The notes under the pieces: model-generated | Told to the model about the DNA's origin: nothing | What the model saw: the letters and a program-made list of their open reading frames with translations, nothing else | Database searches by the model: none | Translations under genes and position numbers: made by a program | In this document: positions 1 to 13,300 of the stretch, in pieces | Numbering within the stretch: the stretch's first letter is position 1 | How the letters are laid out: each line of letters starts with the position of its first letter | DNA from: Marasmius tenuissimus | Lineage: Eukaryota; Basidiomycota; Agaricomycetes; Agaricales; Marasmiaceae | DNA length: 48,417 bases | Direction of reading: 5' to 3' | Assembly: GCA_029532415.1 (NCBI GenBank) | Contig: JAQOTA010000063.1 | Coordinates: forward strand, 1 to 48,417

Positions 1-707
1 ATTGGTCCTAAAAGTCCGTAACAAGACAATGGGAATCCGTTCTACAAATCAGCCGACTTGAATCGTGAGTGGCCGGGGCTTGTAAAGACGACATAGTAGC
101 ACTGGCCGTACATCGAGTAGGGCCATGCGAAAGGTAAACCTGACCGAGTCGTGTGTTCGTGGTCGAGAGGAGAGGCACTTCGAAGACGCGTGGCACATCA
201 AGCGCCCGTCCGAATTATTTGAACCTTTCGCACAAACCGCCATCTGACTCATCGTCCTGAAGGCCTGACCCTCCACGACGCCCTCGAGCCAATTCCCGTT
301 GATCCTCATCCTTCCTCGTAACTCTCTGACTATAATCCATTCACATTCAATATCTCGTTTTCTGCCATACTGACAACTGCTCAACTTCCTCCAACGAATA
401 TCTATCCGAACGCAAGTCAACAACCTGAGGCTCTCGGATAACCGCTGGCAGCCTCTGGCAACAACGAAGAGGCAAGAATTATACTAGCAGAGGGACAAGG
501 ATGCAGATGGAACGTCAACACCGTAACTCAAGCTCAAGTGTCGTCACTGGTCATTCGGTTGTCACGTTAGCACAAAATTGAGACGGAATTCATTTCTGAC
601 TTATGCTCATCCTTAGTACACAATGACAAGTCGCATCACATTAAAGGTCCATCTTGACACTTCAACCGCCCTTGAGAGTCCTTTCTGGTGCAGCTAGTAC
701 TACTCGG
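1..707. repeat. Block downstream of M1 with repeated promoter-like motif
   Basis: No convincing gene is seen. Around 150-260 a GAGAGG-rich stretch is followed by CATCAAGCGCCCGTC and CACAAACCGCCATC. The same arrangement recurs near 9845-9925 and 19490-19570, so this is a diverged copy of a block repeated in the array. Positions 430-707 hold nothing I recognise beyond the probable 3' flank of M1. Confidence 0.4.
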
Positions 708-3700
708 TTATGTGGGATCTTGCTGGGTGTAACGGGTTTTCACCGAGTCGGTGTCGCGCTCGGAGCTCGAATCTACTACACTTTCTTCCGAGCTCGCATC
801 ATCTCGCACCTCAATGATGGATCCCGAGTCTGACTCTAGTGCGCTGTCCGCCTCCGTATCAGTTTCTGACTCTAACTCGATCTCGTCCAAACACATTGAA
901 AAGAGTTCGAGATCGTAGCGAGCGTTTTCACGGTCCGTCTCCGACATCGGCAAACCGTCACCATAATCCATGACTGACTGAGCATAAGCCCTGGGGGTGA
1001 TATTAGTCAGGTATGTCTAAAGAAAGGGCGGAAAGTCCACGTACAGTCCTTGATTCCCCCATTGGACCCGGATCTTCTTGGTCAACAACAAGTCAAGCTC
1101 TGTCCACTCGTGGAAACGGACGAGATGTCGTTTGTATACCGGGATAAGTTCGCCTTCATCTATTTCTCGATCAATGTACTTGCCGGTTGACCACTTGCTC
1201 AAACAGTGGTCTATCTGGATCGAGCAGTGAACGAGGTTCAGGTTCAAAAACTTGAAACGTCAAGATTGAATACGTACCAACGTGAACAAAAAAGCAATCG
1301 CCTGCACTGCGAGAGGACGGAAATGCTCACGCCATTCGTAGCGCATGCCTATACAAGGTTGGCAAGTCCAAATCTGAGCTGAAGGCTACTTCACAGAGGA
1401 GAAGATTCGGTCCTTACCGGGCGCCCTTCGGTTATAGTAAAGTGTTTTGTAGATCGATTCGACGATGATAGGGTGTTGCATGTAGCCAGTTCTTTCTTCT
1501 GGATTCTGAATGGACAAGGTCACTATAGATTGGGCCCAAACAAGGCACCGGATGCTCACTGACCTTGTGGTACCACCCGAAGCTGGTTGCAAGCGAAGCG
1601 TACTTTTTCTGGTTGGCTCGCACAACTTCCCCTTGGTGAGTTCCCGTGTCGAAGCCGAACATGGGAACAATCAGGGGCTCTATCCTGTCGCAGGCCGCTA
1701 TTCGGTATTGAGTTCCTCTCTTCGCCATCTGACAAATAGCACCTCAGTTTCACATAGTCAGCACAAAGAAGGAGAGACGACGTACCAATCGGCGTACTTC
1801 CGGTGTTAGATCGAACAACGGCTCTCCTTTTCGTGACAGTCCGTTTTGGAGATAGTCCCATATATCTGAACAGTATTTGATGTGCTGGTCAGGATCAGGG
1901 AACATATTCCAGCAGATGAGAACGTTCTCATAGTCCCGGAGGGAGCGTTCAACGATTGTCCGACTCGATCCAATATAGTCTCCAAGCTCCTCGCCTTGTA
2001 TACCAGGGCAGAGTTCTAGGGTCCGTATGGGTTTTCCTTCCTCCTGTTTGCCACCGGGGAGTTGCGTGCTCAGTCAATGACAAAGTAGATGATTAGACAG
2101 CTACTTACCTTCAAAGAAGATGTCTCTCCTTCCCTGTGAGCCTCCTCACCCTCCTGTACCATCACAATCCCAGCTGCCTCACTATCCTTCGACTTGATAT
2201 CCGGCTCTCCTCCAGTTGATCGCGCGATGAAGTCAATTGTGAGTTCCTTGAGTAAGTAAGCGAAGTCGTCACTCTGAATGCGAAGTTCATAACAACCCGT
2301 CGCTAATTCAGAAAATGCATCAAGTGACACAGATCCAAACCCGGTCAACTGGGATTCAACAACATCGGCGAAGAAACTGTCCATGACATGGTCCGAGCCG
2401 TCGGAAGTGGCCCCACCAACCTCCCCAGTGATTGAGTCCGAGGCTGACCGCGTAAGTGAGGCGGCAAGAGAGACATAGTGGGATAAATCAGGTATCAGCG
2501 AAAGATTGACGGTGATCTTGCCCGGTTGAGGGATATGTATCATGGCAACAACCTCTGCCTCTTTCGTAAGAACAAGTTCATGCTGATAAATCGTGCAACA
2601 TCCGGAACATTCCTTGTCACCAATCGCAGGAATATTGTCGTATCCGATGCTGTATGTGAAGACGCCTGCGCTCCGCGCGTCTTCTTTCCACCGCTGACGG
2701 TTAACAGCAACAGCTTGGTCGATGTGAGTTCTGTCAACGCGGCCACAGGAGTTGAATAGAACACACATGATCCTATCATGCCTCTGTAAGACAGCCTGGA
2801 CCAACGAAAGAGCTTCCTTGCCTAGCCGTGTTCCGGTAAAAAGGAGACTGGTAAGTGAAGGCGATGGAGGGAGGGAACATATAAAACGAAGGAAGCCGAG
2901 AACGTCGTCATCATCTCCGGGATGATAATCAATCATCTGAACTGATTCGAACTGCCTAGACAACTCGCTGGAAGTCCGATCTGAGAGTTGGCGAATCATT
3001 GAATATGGGGGACTGAATTCAGGGGATTCAGGACCATATAGATCAATGCGCTCGTACGATGAAAGTCTGGCGTTGATCAAACGGGACCACGATGACCGGA
3101 GAAAAGTGACCATTTTGTGAAAAACCGGCAACGGGACATCTCCCTTACCGTCCACGGTGAAGGTTGGCAAGAACTGGTACCTGAGCTTCTCTAGATTGTT
3201 GAGGGGTGGGAGTCCAAGTAGTTCTGAGACGGATAGTGGCCGATCGGGGTGATGTATGATTTCTCTCCAACGTCGTATTGCGAAGCTGTCTGTGGGTAGT
3301 TGGCGCAGGGTTCGAAGCTCTTGCACTAATATATCATAGGTTGCCTCATATGTAAAAATGACATGACTCGTCTTCGAACTTTCCCTTTCCCATGTCCTGC
3401 GACGCGCCTCTCTCTCCAACGAGATTCGGTGCTCCATGCCTCGGATCCACTCCAGTGCAAGTGAGCGGAAATGAGTTGGGGACGTTGGGAGGGACTGAAT
3501 GAAATCATGTTCAAGAATACAAAGGTAGACCTCCATAACAGCACTTTCCAAGATGAGTCCCAATTCCCTGGTTTCGGGAACCCGGAATACTCCGACAAGT
3601 AGATCGCGCCTCAGTAGACAATAATCACTTTTTAGGTCGTGTATTTGATGTATTCGAAAGTATTCCTTGTCGGTTTCTGTCAACGGGATTGACTCTCTGC

Positions 3701-5879
3701 TGATTCCTGGATGAAGAGAGGAGGGAAGGGTGACATTCCACGACAGAGCAAGTTGACTGCCTGAGTTTGTGTCGACTGTGCACAGCCGGCTGAATAGGCG
3801 GAAGGAGTAGTCGAGGAGGAGATTGAGTGTTCGGCGATCGATGATGGCGATTGAATCCAGCTGTGCCTCACTGTCTAAAGTGACGCGAAGCGCACGGGTG
3901 CCAGGGAAATCTCGGGATTGGGAGGTAAACACAGTACGCGACATGTCCCCATCAATGAAGACAGAGATTGAAGTCCACTTTGAGTCGCTCCGGCAGACGG
4001 TCATGCAGAGAAGCTTCCTCTCGCGCAACTCATCGATGCCGGGTACGATACTGTAATACAGCAAGATACCCTCGAGTTCCCCCGCATCAAGTCGGGGGAG
4101 TGGCCCGACATATGGGGTGGCAGAAGCAAGGAAGTCATCAACACTCTCAGCAACGAAGGCTTCTTTGTCCTCCTTCCCCCAGATTCCCGCATAATGGAAA
4201 GGCGAAGTAAGCCGCGAGAGATGTAGGGGAGTAGTTATGAGTGGGAATTGGGGGATGGTAGAAGTCGAAACAAGCTGGCCTGCGTCAGCCTTTTCGAGCG
4301 AAGTGTGAGAGGTAGAGGATGTGAGGGCGGGAATGTTGGCCAGCTTGGGATTCGAGAGAGTGAGGGAGGCATCGGACGTGAGATCCTTGCTACACAATGA
4401 CAAATGCATTGTCATCCCTGTACCACCCTCATCCCAAGCGGGATTCCAACCCCACAACGCGATGCGAAGAACCGCAAGACCGGTTTCCATCCCAAACCAC
4501 ACGTAGGGGCCATTTTTCACATCCGTGCGGCCGACCATGTTGAAACAACCGACGTAACCGGCGATGATCATGGCCATCCCACAGACAAGAATGGCCTGTA
4601 GGAGAAACATGAGGGCGCCTTCTGATAGGCTATGAGCTTCGAACATGTCTTGTAGCTCCGAGAGTTGCGTTGTATCTAACTGCTTCTCTGGGTCATAGTC
4701 GCGACCTAGTTCTCGAAGTTCTTTCTGGAGGTTGTGCAACCGCACCTCCAAAAGGGTGTCTCTGTCTTCGATGGCGTCATCAATTTTGAGAGGATACTGC
4801 TTGCGCGCCTTCATAAGGAGCAAGCTGGTTGTGGTGATGCGGTGTATCCTAATCTGGAGGGCGAACTGCACCGTAACCACACACAGCAGGGATCCAAAAG
4901 AGCGGAGGATAGGGAACAACCATGATAATGCATGGCCCCAATCGTCGTGGATGAGGTAAAGATATGGTGTGACGCCGACAAGTGATAGAACTGCCGAGCT
5001 TAAGATGAGGGAGGTATTCCATGATAGGTCCAGGGAGGAAGCCTGAAAGGATGTTTGTATCAGTGTCAACGACGTATATATTCCGAAGGCAGAATTTTTA
5101 CGCACCAGCCCCGCTGAACCTGCACCGTCCGTGGTGTTCTTTCTCCGCCAACCGAACCATTCTATACTCTTCACCAGCTCGGGATTATCGATGTGCTGTT
5201 CCTTCATCAGTCGATGTAGCTGAACCTCTGCTCCATATTGCTTCGTGTCATTCACAAGGGTGGCCATAGACGAGACCGAACCCGTGGTCCCGAAACCAGC
5301 GTCGCTCAACCACCTTCCACCATAGAAAGGTTTCGTCGTGGTGGCTAAGAGTGTTGCAAAGGCCGTCTTGACTATCCCGAGGCTTCCGAAGATCGAGAGA
5401 GGCGTAGCAGCGGCGAACAGGTAGCCTTTGTCCAGAGCAGTGCCTACATGTCGTTCGCATTGTTCTGTGCCGAGCAAAGGGAGTAGGGCGGAAACTTCCT
5501 GAATTCCGCCTGAGAGAGTATCCACGAAGTTCGGCGGTTGTGACATCCCTACGTCTACTTCAGCAACGTACAATGACCAATCAATGGGAAAGAGTTCATA
5601 CCTTTCAGCTTGAGGGTTCAGTGGGTCTCGAAAGAAAGGGTAGAGGCTGCCTATGCGGTCGTAGATGGGAGGGAGGGGGATGGGGGGATGGACGTTTTCA
5701 ACTGGGAGCCTTCCATCTGTCAGATCTTCATGTACTCGTGAGACCGAAAAAAACTCTGTACGCTCCTTCTTCCTAGAGTAGTCTCCTACTGAATAGGTAT
5801 CTCTGCTTGGACACGATCGGACACTCTTTAGTATCGTAACATGGCCATTCAACGCGAAAAAGTACTGTTTGCCTGTCAT
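708..5879 (-). CDS. M1: multi-membrane-span protein with C-terminal DUF6532-like region
   Basis: Read as a seven-exon gene: 5879-2109, 2043-1786, 1728-1564, 1505-1418, 1348-1278, 1214-1045 and 990-708, all with GT-AG introns of 54-69 nt and frame kept throughout, about 1601 aa. Hydrophobic segments lie near residues 153-182, 289-310, 316-343, 422-448 and 457-478; a soluble stretch of about 750 residues follows. Exons 3-6 (about residues 1344-1508) resemble basidiomycete DUF6532, with a 'HPII..I' block and later 'FRPLAVQAIAFLFTL' and 'IDHCLSKWSTGKY'. The last exon is a 93-residue acidic, Ser-rich tail. Only M1 keeps the N-terminal 'RYELFPIDWSLYVAEV' stretch (from residue 93). The first ATG is chosen because the frame is open from there; a later start at residue 112 (MSQPPN) is possible. 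Function is unknown; a membrane location is inferred. Confidence 0.75.
5044..5106 (-). other. 63-nt stop-free intron (possibly retained) in M1
   Basis: M2 and M3 have a 59-nt intron at this place that cannot be read through in frame. The M1 counterpart begins GTGCGT, ends TTTCAG, is 63 nt (a multiple of three) and contains no stop in the M1 frame. M1 can therefore be read with it (1601 aa) or without it (1580 aa). Alignment with the paralogues says it is an intron. Confidence 0.7.
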
Positions 5880-6859
5880 CTTTGACGTTGGTGGCGGTGG
5901 AACAAAAAGACGTCAACAATAGGCGAACGCCACAAGGTCGTTGTTACCAGCTGGGGACAAGTGTTCCTAGCTTCCTCTCCGGAAGAACCTTTCTCGCCGA
6001 CATCGTGCTCAGCATCTCGCTCGACGCTCGCTGAGAACAACCTTCAGTTGCTGTTTTTCTCCTGAGAGCAACCGGAGCACTAGGGGAGAAAGTACGCTTC
6101 CTGAGCATCTCCGCGTATCTAAGTCTTGAGAGAAGGCTCACAGCGGAGAGCAACCCTAACATGGCACAAAGCACCCGTGGTGACTCCAGCGAAACTAAGT
6201 TCTGTCAATTTCGCCACAGTTACGATATCATAAGTGATCCGACCAACGAGTACGACCTCTTCCTATGAGCACCGTCAGGGATTTGGGGAAAAGATCTGAG
6301 CAGTAACTCACAATGGTCGGCCCGGAAGATGAACTCGACACCGTAATGTTTGAGAACAATTTCCGTAGTCTCATCTGTCCTATCATGCCGCACTACCATT
6401 TCTCCAATTAGCCACGACTAAAAGTTTCCGGAACTTAAACGCCTGCACGCAGGGGCTGCAAACTTAAATTTTTCGTGGAGAAGGAGTGAGCGAATGAGGG
6501 CAAAACACCGTCACGTAACCAAACGCGACAGGGATCTTAAGCTTTGGTGGCAAGGGCATATAGTGGGTGAACGCCTGAGCCGCCGGCTGAAGAGCAGTAT
6601 TGGGCCCTTTCGAGGGTTTCTGCGTCCAAATTCCGGTCTGCGAGTCAGATCTAAAGTCGATGCCGCCCCTTCACCCGTCGATTTGACTCGACAAGTAGAC
6701 CTGAAAGGAGTACTAGTTTTTAGACGTCACTTGAAGAGCCCATCGCGAAAAGTTGTTACTCGCTGTGTACTGTTGAAGATATATTTCCGAAATCATGAAT
6801 TATCAGCTTTATGCTTCGAAGGCCGATGATAAAGACGGCAGCGTTGTCGCGTTGTCGCG
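5880..6859. other. Upstream region of M1, shared with U-A
   Basis: About 1 kb between the divergent M1 and U-A. Short ORFs are present at 5944-6174 (minus) and 6494-6829 (plus), but they have no recognisable domain and no counterpart at the same place beside M2 or M3. I treat the interval as intergenic and probably promoter-bearing for both genes. Confidence 0.35.
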
Positions 6860-9100
6860 TGTGTTGGTGGGAGAGATTCAGAATGGACGTCAATGAGCGC
6901 CCACAGTGACCGATTTGGATTACTAATTCATACAACTTGGTCTCAGAACGCCATCATCTCCATCCTCTTTGCTGAATTTCACCGTTATTGACAGAGGAAG
7001 CTGACTATGATTGCCACTTCCCGTGAACCGAATAACAACTCTCACTCACTGGAAAAAACTCGCCGGATTGTTTCCCAAGGTCTCACAATCACACGAGCCT
7101 CTCGCAAGCGGCGGCGACTCGGACGAGGGAGATGAGATAGATTGATCATGAAACTTCCTTCAACAGATTTCAATTAGAGTGCGTAGTCATAGCTATCAGA
7201 TTTTGGCTGGTCTCACCAACTTTCCTAAAGTGCTATATGGTCCTGCAGTCAAAAACGAGCTCGTCATCGCCTGCCACCATCGCTATCACTCCCAACTCTA
7301 CGTTCTTGACACCCCAAGGAGTACAAGTAGCGCGTCTCTCGGCAGCACAATGAATCAGTCTACATGCCGATATCAGTACCGAAAGGCTCGTCAGCAATCG
7401 AAACAATTTTTCTCGTTCTCAGGTTCTAGGCACAGAAGAACATCATACTGCCGTAGAGCGGGGAATTGTGTCTAGCGGGAGAGGAAACTTTGAGGCCAGG
7501 CGAAACGATGGTCTCCCCATTCCCCCAGCGCTAGGTCTCGTGAAATCGACAACGATGGCCTGGCACGTCCTATTTTGCGACTTGCTACTCGCAAACCCTG
7601 TCCTCCCCCTACAAATATCTCCAACGCCAATTTCTCCGGTCGAACGTCGTGGAGCCACCTGGCACGTCCTTTCCCGGTAGAACCAGCCATGCAGCCCCTC
7701 CTTCGACTATGGCTCTCCTTCCTCACATGGACGTGGTCTCCGACGGAGCACCTCTCGGTACGCGTTATTCAAAGGCTTCGGTTGCTCCACAGTCGCACCC
7801 AGCAATGTGTCTACTTTCTCTACACGGTTCTATCAACCAACACCCTTATTTCTGAGCAACGCTCAAGGCAAAACTCCCCATATTCCTTTCGACTTTGGCT
7901 TACAAAGCCTACCATACGAAAGCCGTGCAGGGTGTACCCGTCATCTGCTTTCCCCACAACTCTCGGAAACGCGTTATCTTTGGGCCCTTCAAAGCTCATG
8001 GCGGCCGGGACTATATAATTCGTCTGCTGTCGTGACTCATTAACGATGCCAGAGACTTGGCACCAAAGCCTTCGTGCTTCATCCACTTCGACGAGGGGGT
8101 TCGCCTGGATGGTTGGGTCGGTGTTTCGAAACAGTAGTGCTGATTCGAAATAGCAGGATTATGGATGAGCCCGTCATCCGGAACGTGCTGGCCAAGCAAG
8201 GGGGTGGTGACGTTTGAAGCTGGGTGGACGGAGGCGGAGGGATCAGGATGGAGGATGCATCTAAACTATACGAGGGAATGATACCTTTCGCCAGAACCGT
8301 CAAAGCTGTCATTCGTCGTCTCGATTCCACTAGTGTCGCAATAAGTGGATGATCTGAAAGCTGCCGTGGACGATCGCTGGGTGAAGGACTGGGTGGAGGT
8401 TGGTCATTGAAGCCTACGATGGACCAGGAGCGGGCACTCTTGGGTGAGTGAACCGACTTTGTACTCAGTTCTGGTATGCTCACCTCTTATCAATTGTAGA
8501 GAAGACATCCTTGATGTCCCTAGAATCTCGAATACCCTCGACAAGCGCCACCGTCTCCCAACTCATCCCCACCCAGACTCCGGGCTGCCGATGTTGCCCT
8601 CACCAGCGAATTTCCAGCCAATCCCGGTTGTATGCCATCAACATGATCATGGCTGCAGCTCGTGTCCGTATCTCTGCTCATTGGGGAAACGTCCATGAAC
8701 CAGCATGACGTGAAACCCCATCATTCGCAAGGCCTTATACGACTTCAAGCTCATGCTTTAGTGATACCCGGAGCATTGCAAGTAGTCTCGCGGAACGGTC
8801 AGCCCCGAGCACGAGCAAGGCCACGAACCCCTTGTCCTTCGTCACGATCATGTCGGCCACGCGTGCAAACGTTCAGCACCGCCCTCCAAAGGGTTTGATT
8901 TGTCGAGGCGAGGAGCCATATCAAGACCTGAAGCAAAGAACAGTATCTTTGATTTACTACAAGGTTGGTTTTGTATTGCACTCACAACCTTCTATTTACA
9001 CCGCTGACCCGTCTACTCACGACAGGAAATAGAGGACATAGACGTGGGAGGTATGGCAAAGAGCTGACGGCCTCGCGCCGGTGTTGGTCGACTTTCATCG
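6860..9100 (+). pseudogene. U-A: decayed copy of unrecognised multi-exon gene
   Basis: Nucleotide blocks match the other U copies in the same order: the GGTGGGAGAGA and GAGCGCCC start block (6868-6910), the GACAGAGGAAGCTG block (about 6990), a block near 7230-7390 matching U-D 22920-23080, the AAGGCC...GATGG block near 7490 matching U-C 19770, and the 'GAAGCTGGGTGGACGGAGG' block at 8216. The last exon ends at CTACAAG before a GTTGG donor (8970) and continues after a CACGACAG acceptor (9027). Stops and frameshifts break every frame, so no protein can be read through. No family is recognised. It is divergent from M1. Confidence 0.5.
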
Positions 9101-10314
9101 ACTGTTGGCTATATGCGCTGGTTTCGATTTGTGTACAATATTGCCGTGTACAGCCTTGGAGTCCACCTGTATTCTCTAACCGGCCTCCAAATATATCTTT
9201 TTGTCCCTATGCAACACGGCCTATGTTCTGCTTTCGTTTTTCCCTTATCCTCCTAAATCTCCTGCGATTTTCCTTCTTCGTTTCGTTGTGAAGTGGTGAG
9301 CACAGAAGACGCAAAGACAGGGAAAAAATGCGTCGCAAACCTCGATGATTCTGAATATCTATATGGCGGTGTCGGGAGATGGCCTCGAGTCTCGACAGCA
9401 TTGCTGTGCGTCCATCGATGTCGCCACTCGCATGCACTGGATATTTGATGCAATTTCCCCCTTTTCTCTTCCGCCAATCTTTCCGCTTTCTCATTGCCTT
9501 CGGTCACCTCATTCGGCGTCGCTGACTTTGTAGAATCCGCCCATTGCTTCGGTTTGTTGAATCTCGCTTATATCAAGTAGCAAGCAGACCTTCGCAGCCA
9601 GTGATCAATTCGTGATGGGATTCGAGTTGAGTCTTGATGAGAGGTTGAGTGATGGGCGTAACCGCCCCTTGGTCGGACTTTCTTGTGGTTTATCTGCTAA
9701 TTGTGTCCCATGGCTAGCAGTGTAAATTAAACTGATTGACATCAATGGTGTCAGAATCAGCATTCACTTGAAGAAAAAAACGCTGAACATTGCCATCGTC
9801 GCTCACCAAGTCCAACTGCGGTTTCGTTGAGATGGCGGGCGTTGCATCGTGGGAGGAGAGAAAAAGACGCGCTTAACAAGCGCCCGTCACCGTCAAACTT
9901 TTCACACAAACCGTCATCGTCCTGGCGTTGCGCAGCGCCGACCAAGTTTCTTTGCCTAGTCGATTTGGTTGACCCCCCTCATACTTGGTAGTAACTCTCG
10001 TCTAACTTCCATGCAGTCTCTTTCTGTGCTCTCGTAATAACTGGCCACCTTCCTCAAATACTATTGACTCGAAATCGCGTCAACAGTCATCCCTTCGATA
10101 TAAGGGTCGGCAATAACGAAGAGGCAAGCCGTAAGAAATATACTGGGGACGGGGATGCGAAGGCTCATGGCAAGATCTAAACGCGGGGAGCCAGTTGTCC
10201 TCACTGGGAGCTTGATTTTCACGTCAGCGAAGACGTTGGAGTGCTGCATCTGCAATATTTCTGATCCTCTACTAGACGATACTCAGTACACGACAAGTCC
10301 TGGTCACATCACGT
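9101..10314. repeat. Gene-free stretch with second copy of repeated block
   Basis: No gene is seen. Around 9840-9925 there is a GGGAGGAGAGA stretch followed by AACAAGCGCCCGTCACCG and CACAAACCGTCATC, matching the blocks near 150-260 and 19490-19570. The remainder, up to the M2 stop, is unassigned. Confidence 0.4.
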
Positions 10315-13300
10315 TCAAGTTCCACTGTTGCCCTCTGTATGAGTGTGCGAGGAATCCCCAACGTCTTCCGAACTCGTACCAGAACCCTCCAACGCCGACT
10401 CGTCTTGTACGTTCTCCTCGGTCTCATTGGCGCAAACTGGGCTGCTACCCGGTTGGAGGGGCTCATCCCGAGTATGGTGAATTTCCGCCGAGTCAGTTTC
10501 AGGATCAGGACTCCACTCTACTATGTTTCCACTCGAACGATTTTCCGCCTCGATGTCGCCGTCAGATTTAGAGCTTGACCGTACCGCGCTGTCCACCACG
10601 TCGAATTCAGTTTCATAGCCTGACTCTGTTTCGCTCTCGTCTTGGCGAAACGACTGAGCATGAGCCCTGGAAGGTCTTCTAGTCAGATTTGTCGGTAGAA
10701 AGAGGGGAAGTTCACGTACAGTCCTCGATGAGTCCACCCCATCCGAACCTCCCGCGCCAGCACCTCGTCAACTCGTATCCACTCATCAATACGTATACGA
10801 TATCGATTGTATACCGGACTAAGTTCGCTTTCCTCCATGTCTCGGGCGACGTACCGCCCGCTTGACCATTTGCTCAAACAATGGTCTATCTACATCAAAC
10901 CGTGAACGAGCTGGAAGAAGGACAATCATTAACGCATACCAATGTACACAGAAAAGCGATCGCATTCTTTGCGATTGGACAGAAGATGGGGGCATATTCG
11001 GAGCGTGTGCCTGTTCAAGTTCAATTCCAAAACCTGCATCGCGAAGGAAGTTTAGCTCTCACCGTTCGCATTCTCGCTGTGGAAGAGGGTGTTGCAAATT
11101 GCTCCAACGATTATAGGGTGCTTCATGTAGCCGGTTCTGCTCTCCGGATCCTGAAAAGATAGGGTCAGCGACAATTGGCTCGGATATCGGGTACTGTTTG
11201 CTGACCTGATAGCACCACCCAAAATCGGTTGCAAGGAGAGAATACTTTTTTTGGTTGGCCCGTACGACTTCATCTCCTTGCATTCTCTCCTCAAAACCAA
11301 ACGTAGGAGTGATCAGAGACTGTATCCTCTTGCAGGCTGTACTTCGTATTTGAGCTCCTCTCTCCACCATCTGACAACACGACAGCTTAGCTCCGCGCGG
11401 CCGGCACAAAAAAAAAAAAAAGAAAGACGACATACCAGACGCCGTACTTCCTTCGTCAGATTGAACGGCTGCTCCCATCGTGATATCAGCCTGGTATTCT
11501 GGAGGTCCCATATCTTTGAACAGAGTTCGATGTGTTTGTCGGGATCAGGGAACATTTCGAAGCCAATGACAGCGGCTTCGTAGTCACGGAGGGAATGTTG
11601 GACGATTGCCCAACTCAATCCGCGATAGTCTCCAAGTTCCCTGCCTAGTGTACCAGGACGGAGTCTTAGGTGACGTCCGGCTTGATCCTTCTCCTGTCTG
11701 TAACTTGGTTGGTATCTCTATTGGCATGACTCAGTTGATAATCAATGAAGAAGCGAGTGATTTGAAGACAGCTACTGACCGGGACCGGCAAAGCAGATTC
11801 TTCTCCAGCTGGCCGCTCGGTGAACTCGATTGTGAGCTTCCTAAATAAGAAATTAAAGCTGTTCTGAATACGGAGTTCATAACAACCCGTCGCTAACTCA
11901 GGGAATCCTCCAACCGACACAGTTTCGAACTCGAGAGAGCCGGGATCAACGAGATCGAAGCTGACCGGGTGGTCCTCGTAAGTGGCATAAGCCTCCCCAA
12001 TTGAGTTCGAGTCTGACCGCCTGAGTGAAGCGATGAGATTGACAACGCGATGATGATCGGGCCTTGCTGAGAGATTGAGAGTGATCTTGCCTGGTCGAGG
12101 GATATGTATCATAGCAAAAACATCTGTACGGTCTGTCAGAATAATATCATTCTGATACATGTGAGCGGCGTCGTAGTTGCCCTTTTTCGCGGGATTGAGG
12201 TCCCATCCAATACTGTATCTGAATCCCCCTCCGTTTTGTGTGTCTTCTTTCCACTTCCGACGGTTAGCGGCAATAGCTCGGTCAATGTGGGCTCTGTCGA
12301 CACTGCCGCAGCTGTCGAACGCAACACACATGATTTTGCGATGCCTCTGCACGATAGACGGAATCAACGGAAGGTCTTCATTGCTGAATGAAGTTTTCAA
12401 AAACAGTAGACTGGTGAGTGAAGGTGATGGAGAGAGGGAATCTAGAAGGCGAAGCAAGTCATGCACATTGGTTGACCAAGGATGAAGTTGGAGTATCTGA
12501 ACGGAATCAATCTGGAGGGGTAACGCGCTCAAGTTCGCCTCTAAGGGCTGACGAACTCTTGTGTATGGGGGACTGAACTCGGGGGATCCTGGACCGCATG
12601 GATCGATGCGGTTGCGTAGTGAAGGCACTCTGACGTCAGATAAACGGGACAGTGATGACCGGAGGTGGGTGATCATTTTGTGATACGCCGGCGTTGGGAC
12701 ATCTGCCTGGCCGTTCACAGTGAAAAGGGGGAAGAGTGCCTTCCTAAGTTTCTCTAGATTGTGAAGCGGTGGGAGTGCGAATAGGTCTGAGACGGATGGT
12801 GATTGGTCCGGGCAATCCATGAATTCTCCCCAACGTTGTATTATGACGCTATCGCTGTGTAGTTGGCGTAGGGATCGAAGCTCTCGCACCAACGCATCAT
12901 ATGTTGCCTCGTAGTCAAAAAGCTCAGAAGCCTGGGCTGGATCTCCGCACCTCCTGCGACGCATCTCTCTCTCCAACGAGATTCGGTCTTCCATGCCCCG
13001 GATCCACTCCAGTGCAAGCGGACGGAGATGACTCGGGGACGGCGAGATGGGCTGAACAAAACGATGCTCGAGAATGCAGAGGTAAACCTCCATGACGGCG
13101 CTCTCCAACATGAGTCCCCATTCCCTTTCTTCTCTAGCCCGGAAGACCCCGAAAAGTAGACCCCCTCTCTGTAGACAATAGTTGCCTTTTAGATCATATA
13201 TCTGACGCATTCGAAGATATTCCTTATCGAGTTTCGTTAGCGGAATTGATCCTCTGATAGTCCCTGGGGGAAGGGAGGAGGGAAAGGTAACATTCCATGA

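Noticed and set aside
708..971. Acidic ORF as a separate small gene
   Set aside because: It joins M1 exon 6 in frame through a GT-AG intron, and M2 has the same tail at the same place.
6494..6829. 111-codon plus-strand ORF near U-A
   Set aside because: Not seen in the equivalent spacer of the other modules and no recognisable motif.
11408..11421. Poly-A run as a retroposon tail
   Set aside because: It lies inside an M2 intron bounded by good splice sites, with no target duplication or inserted sequence.
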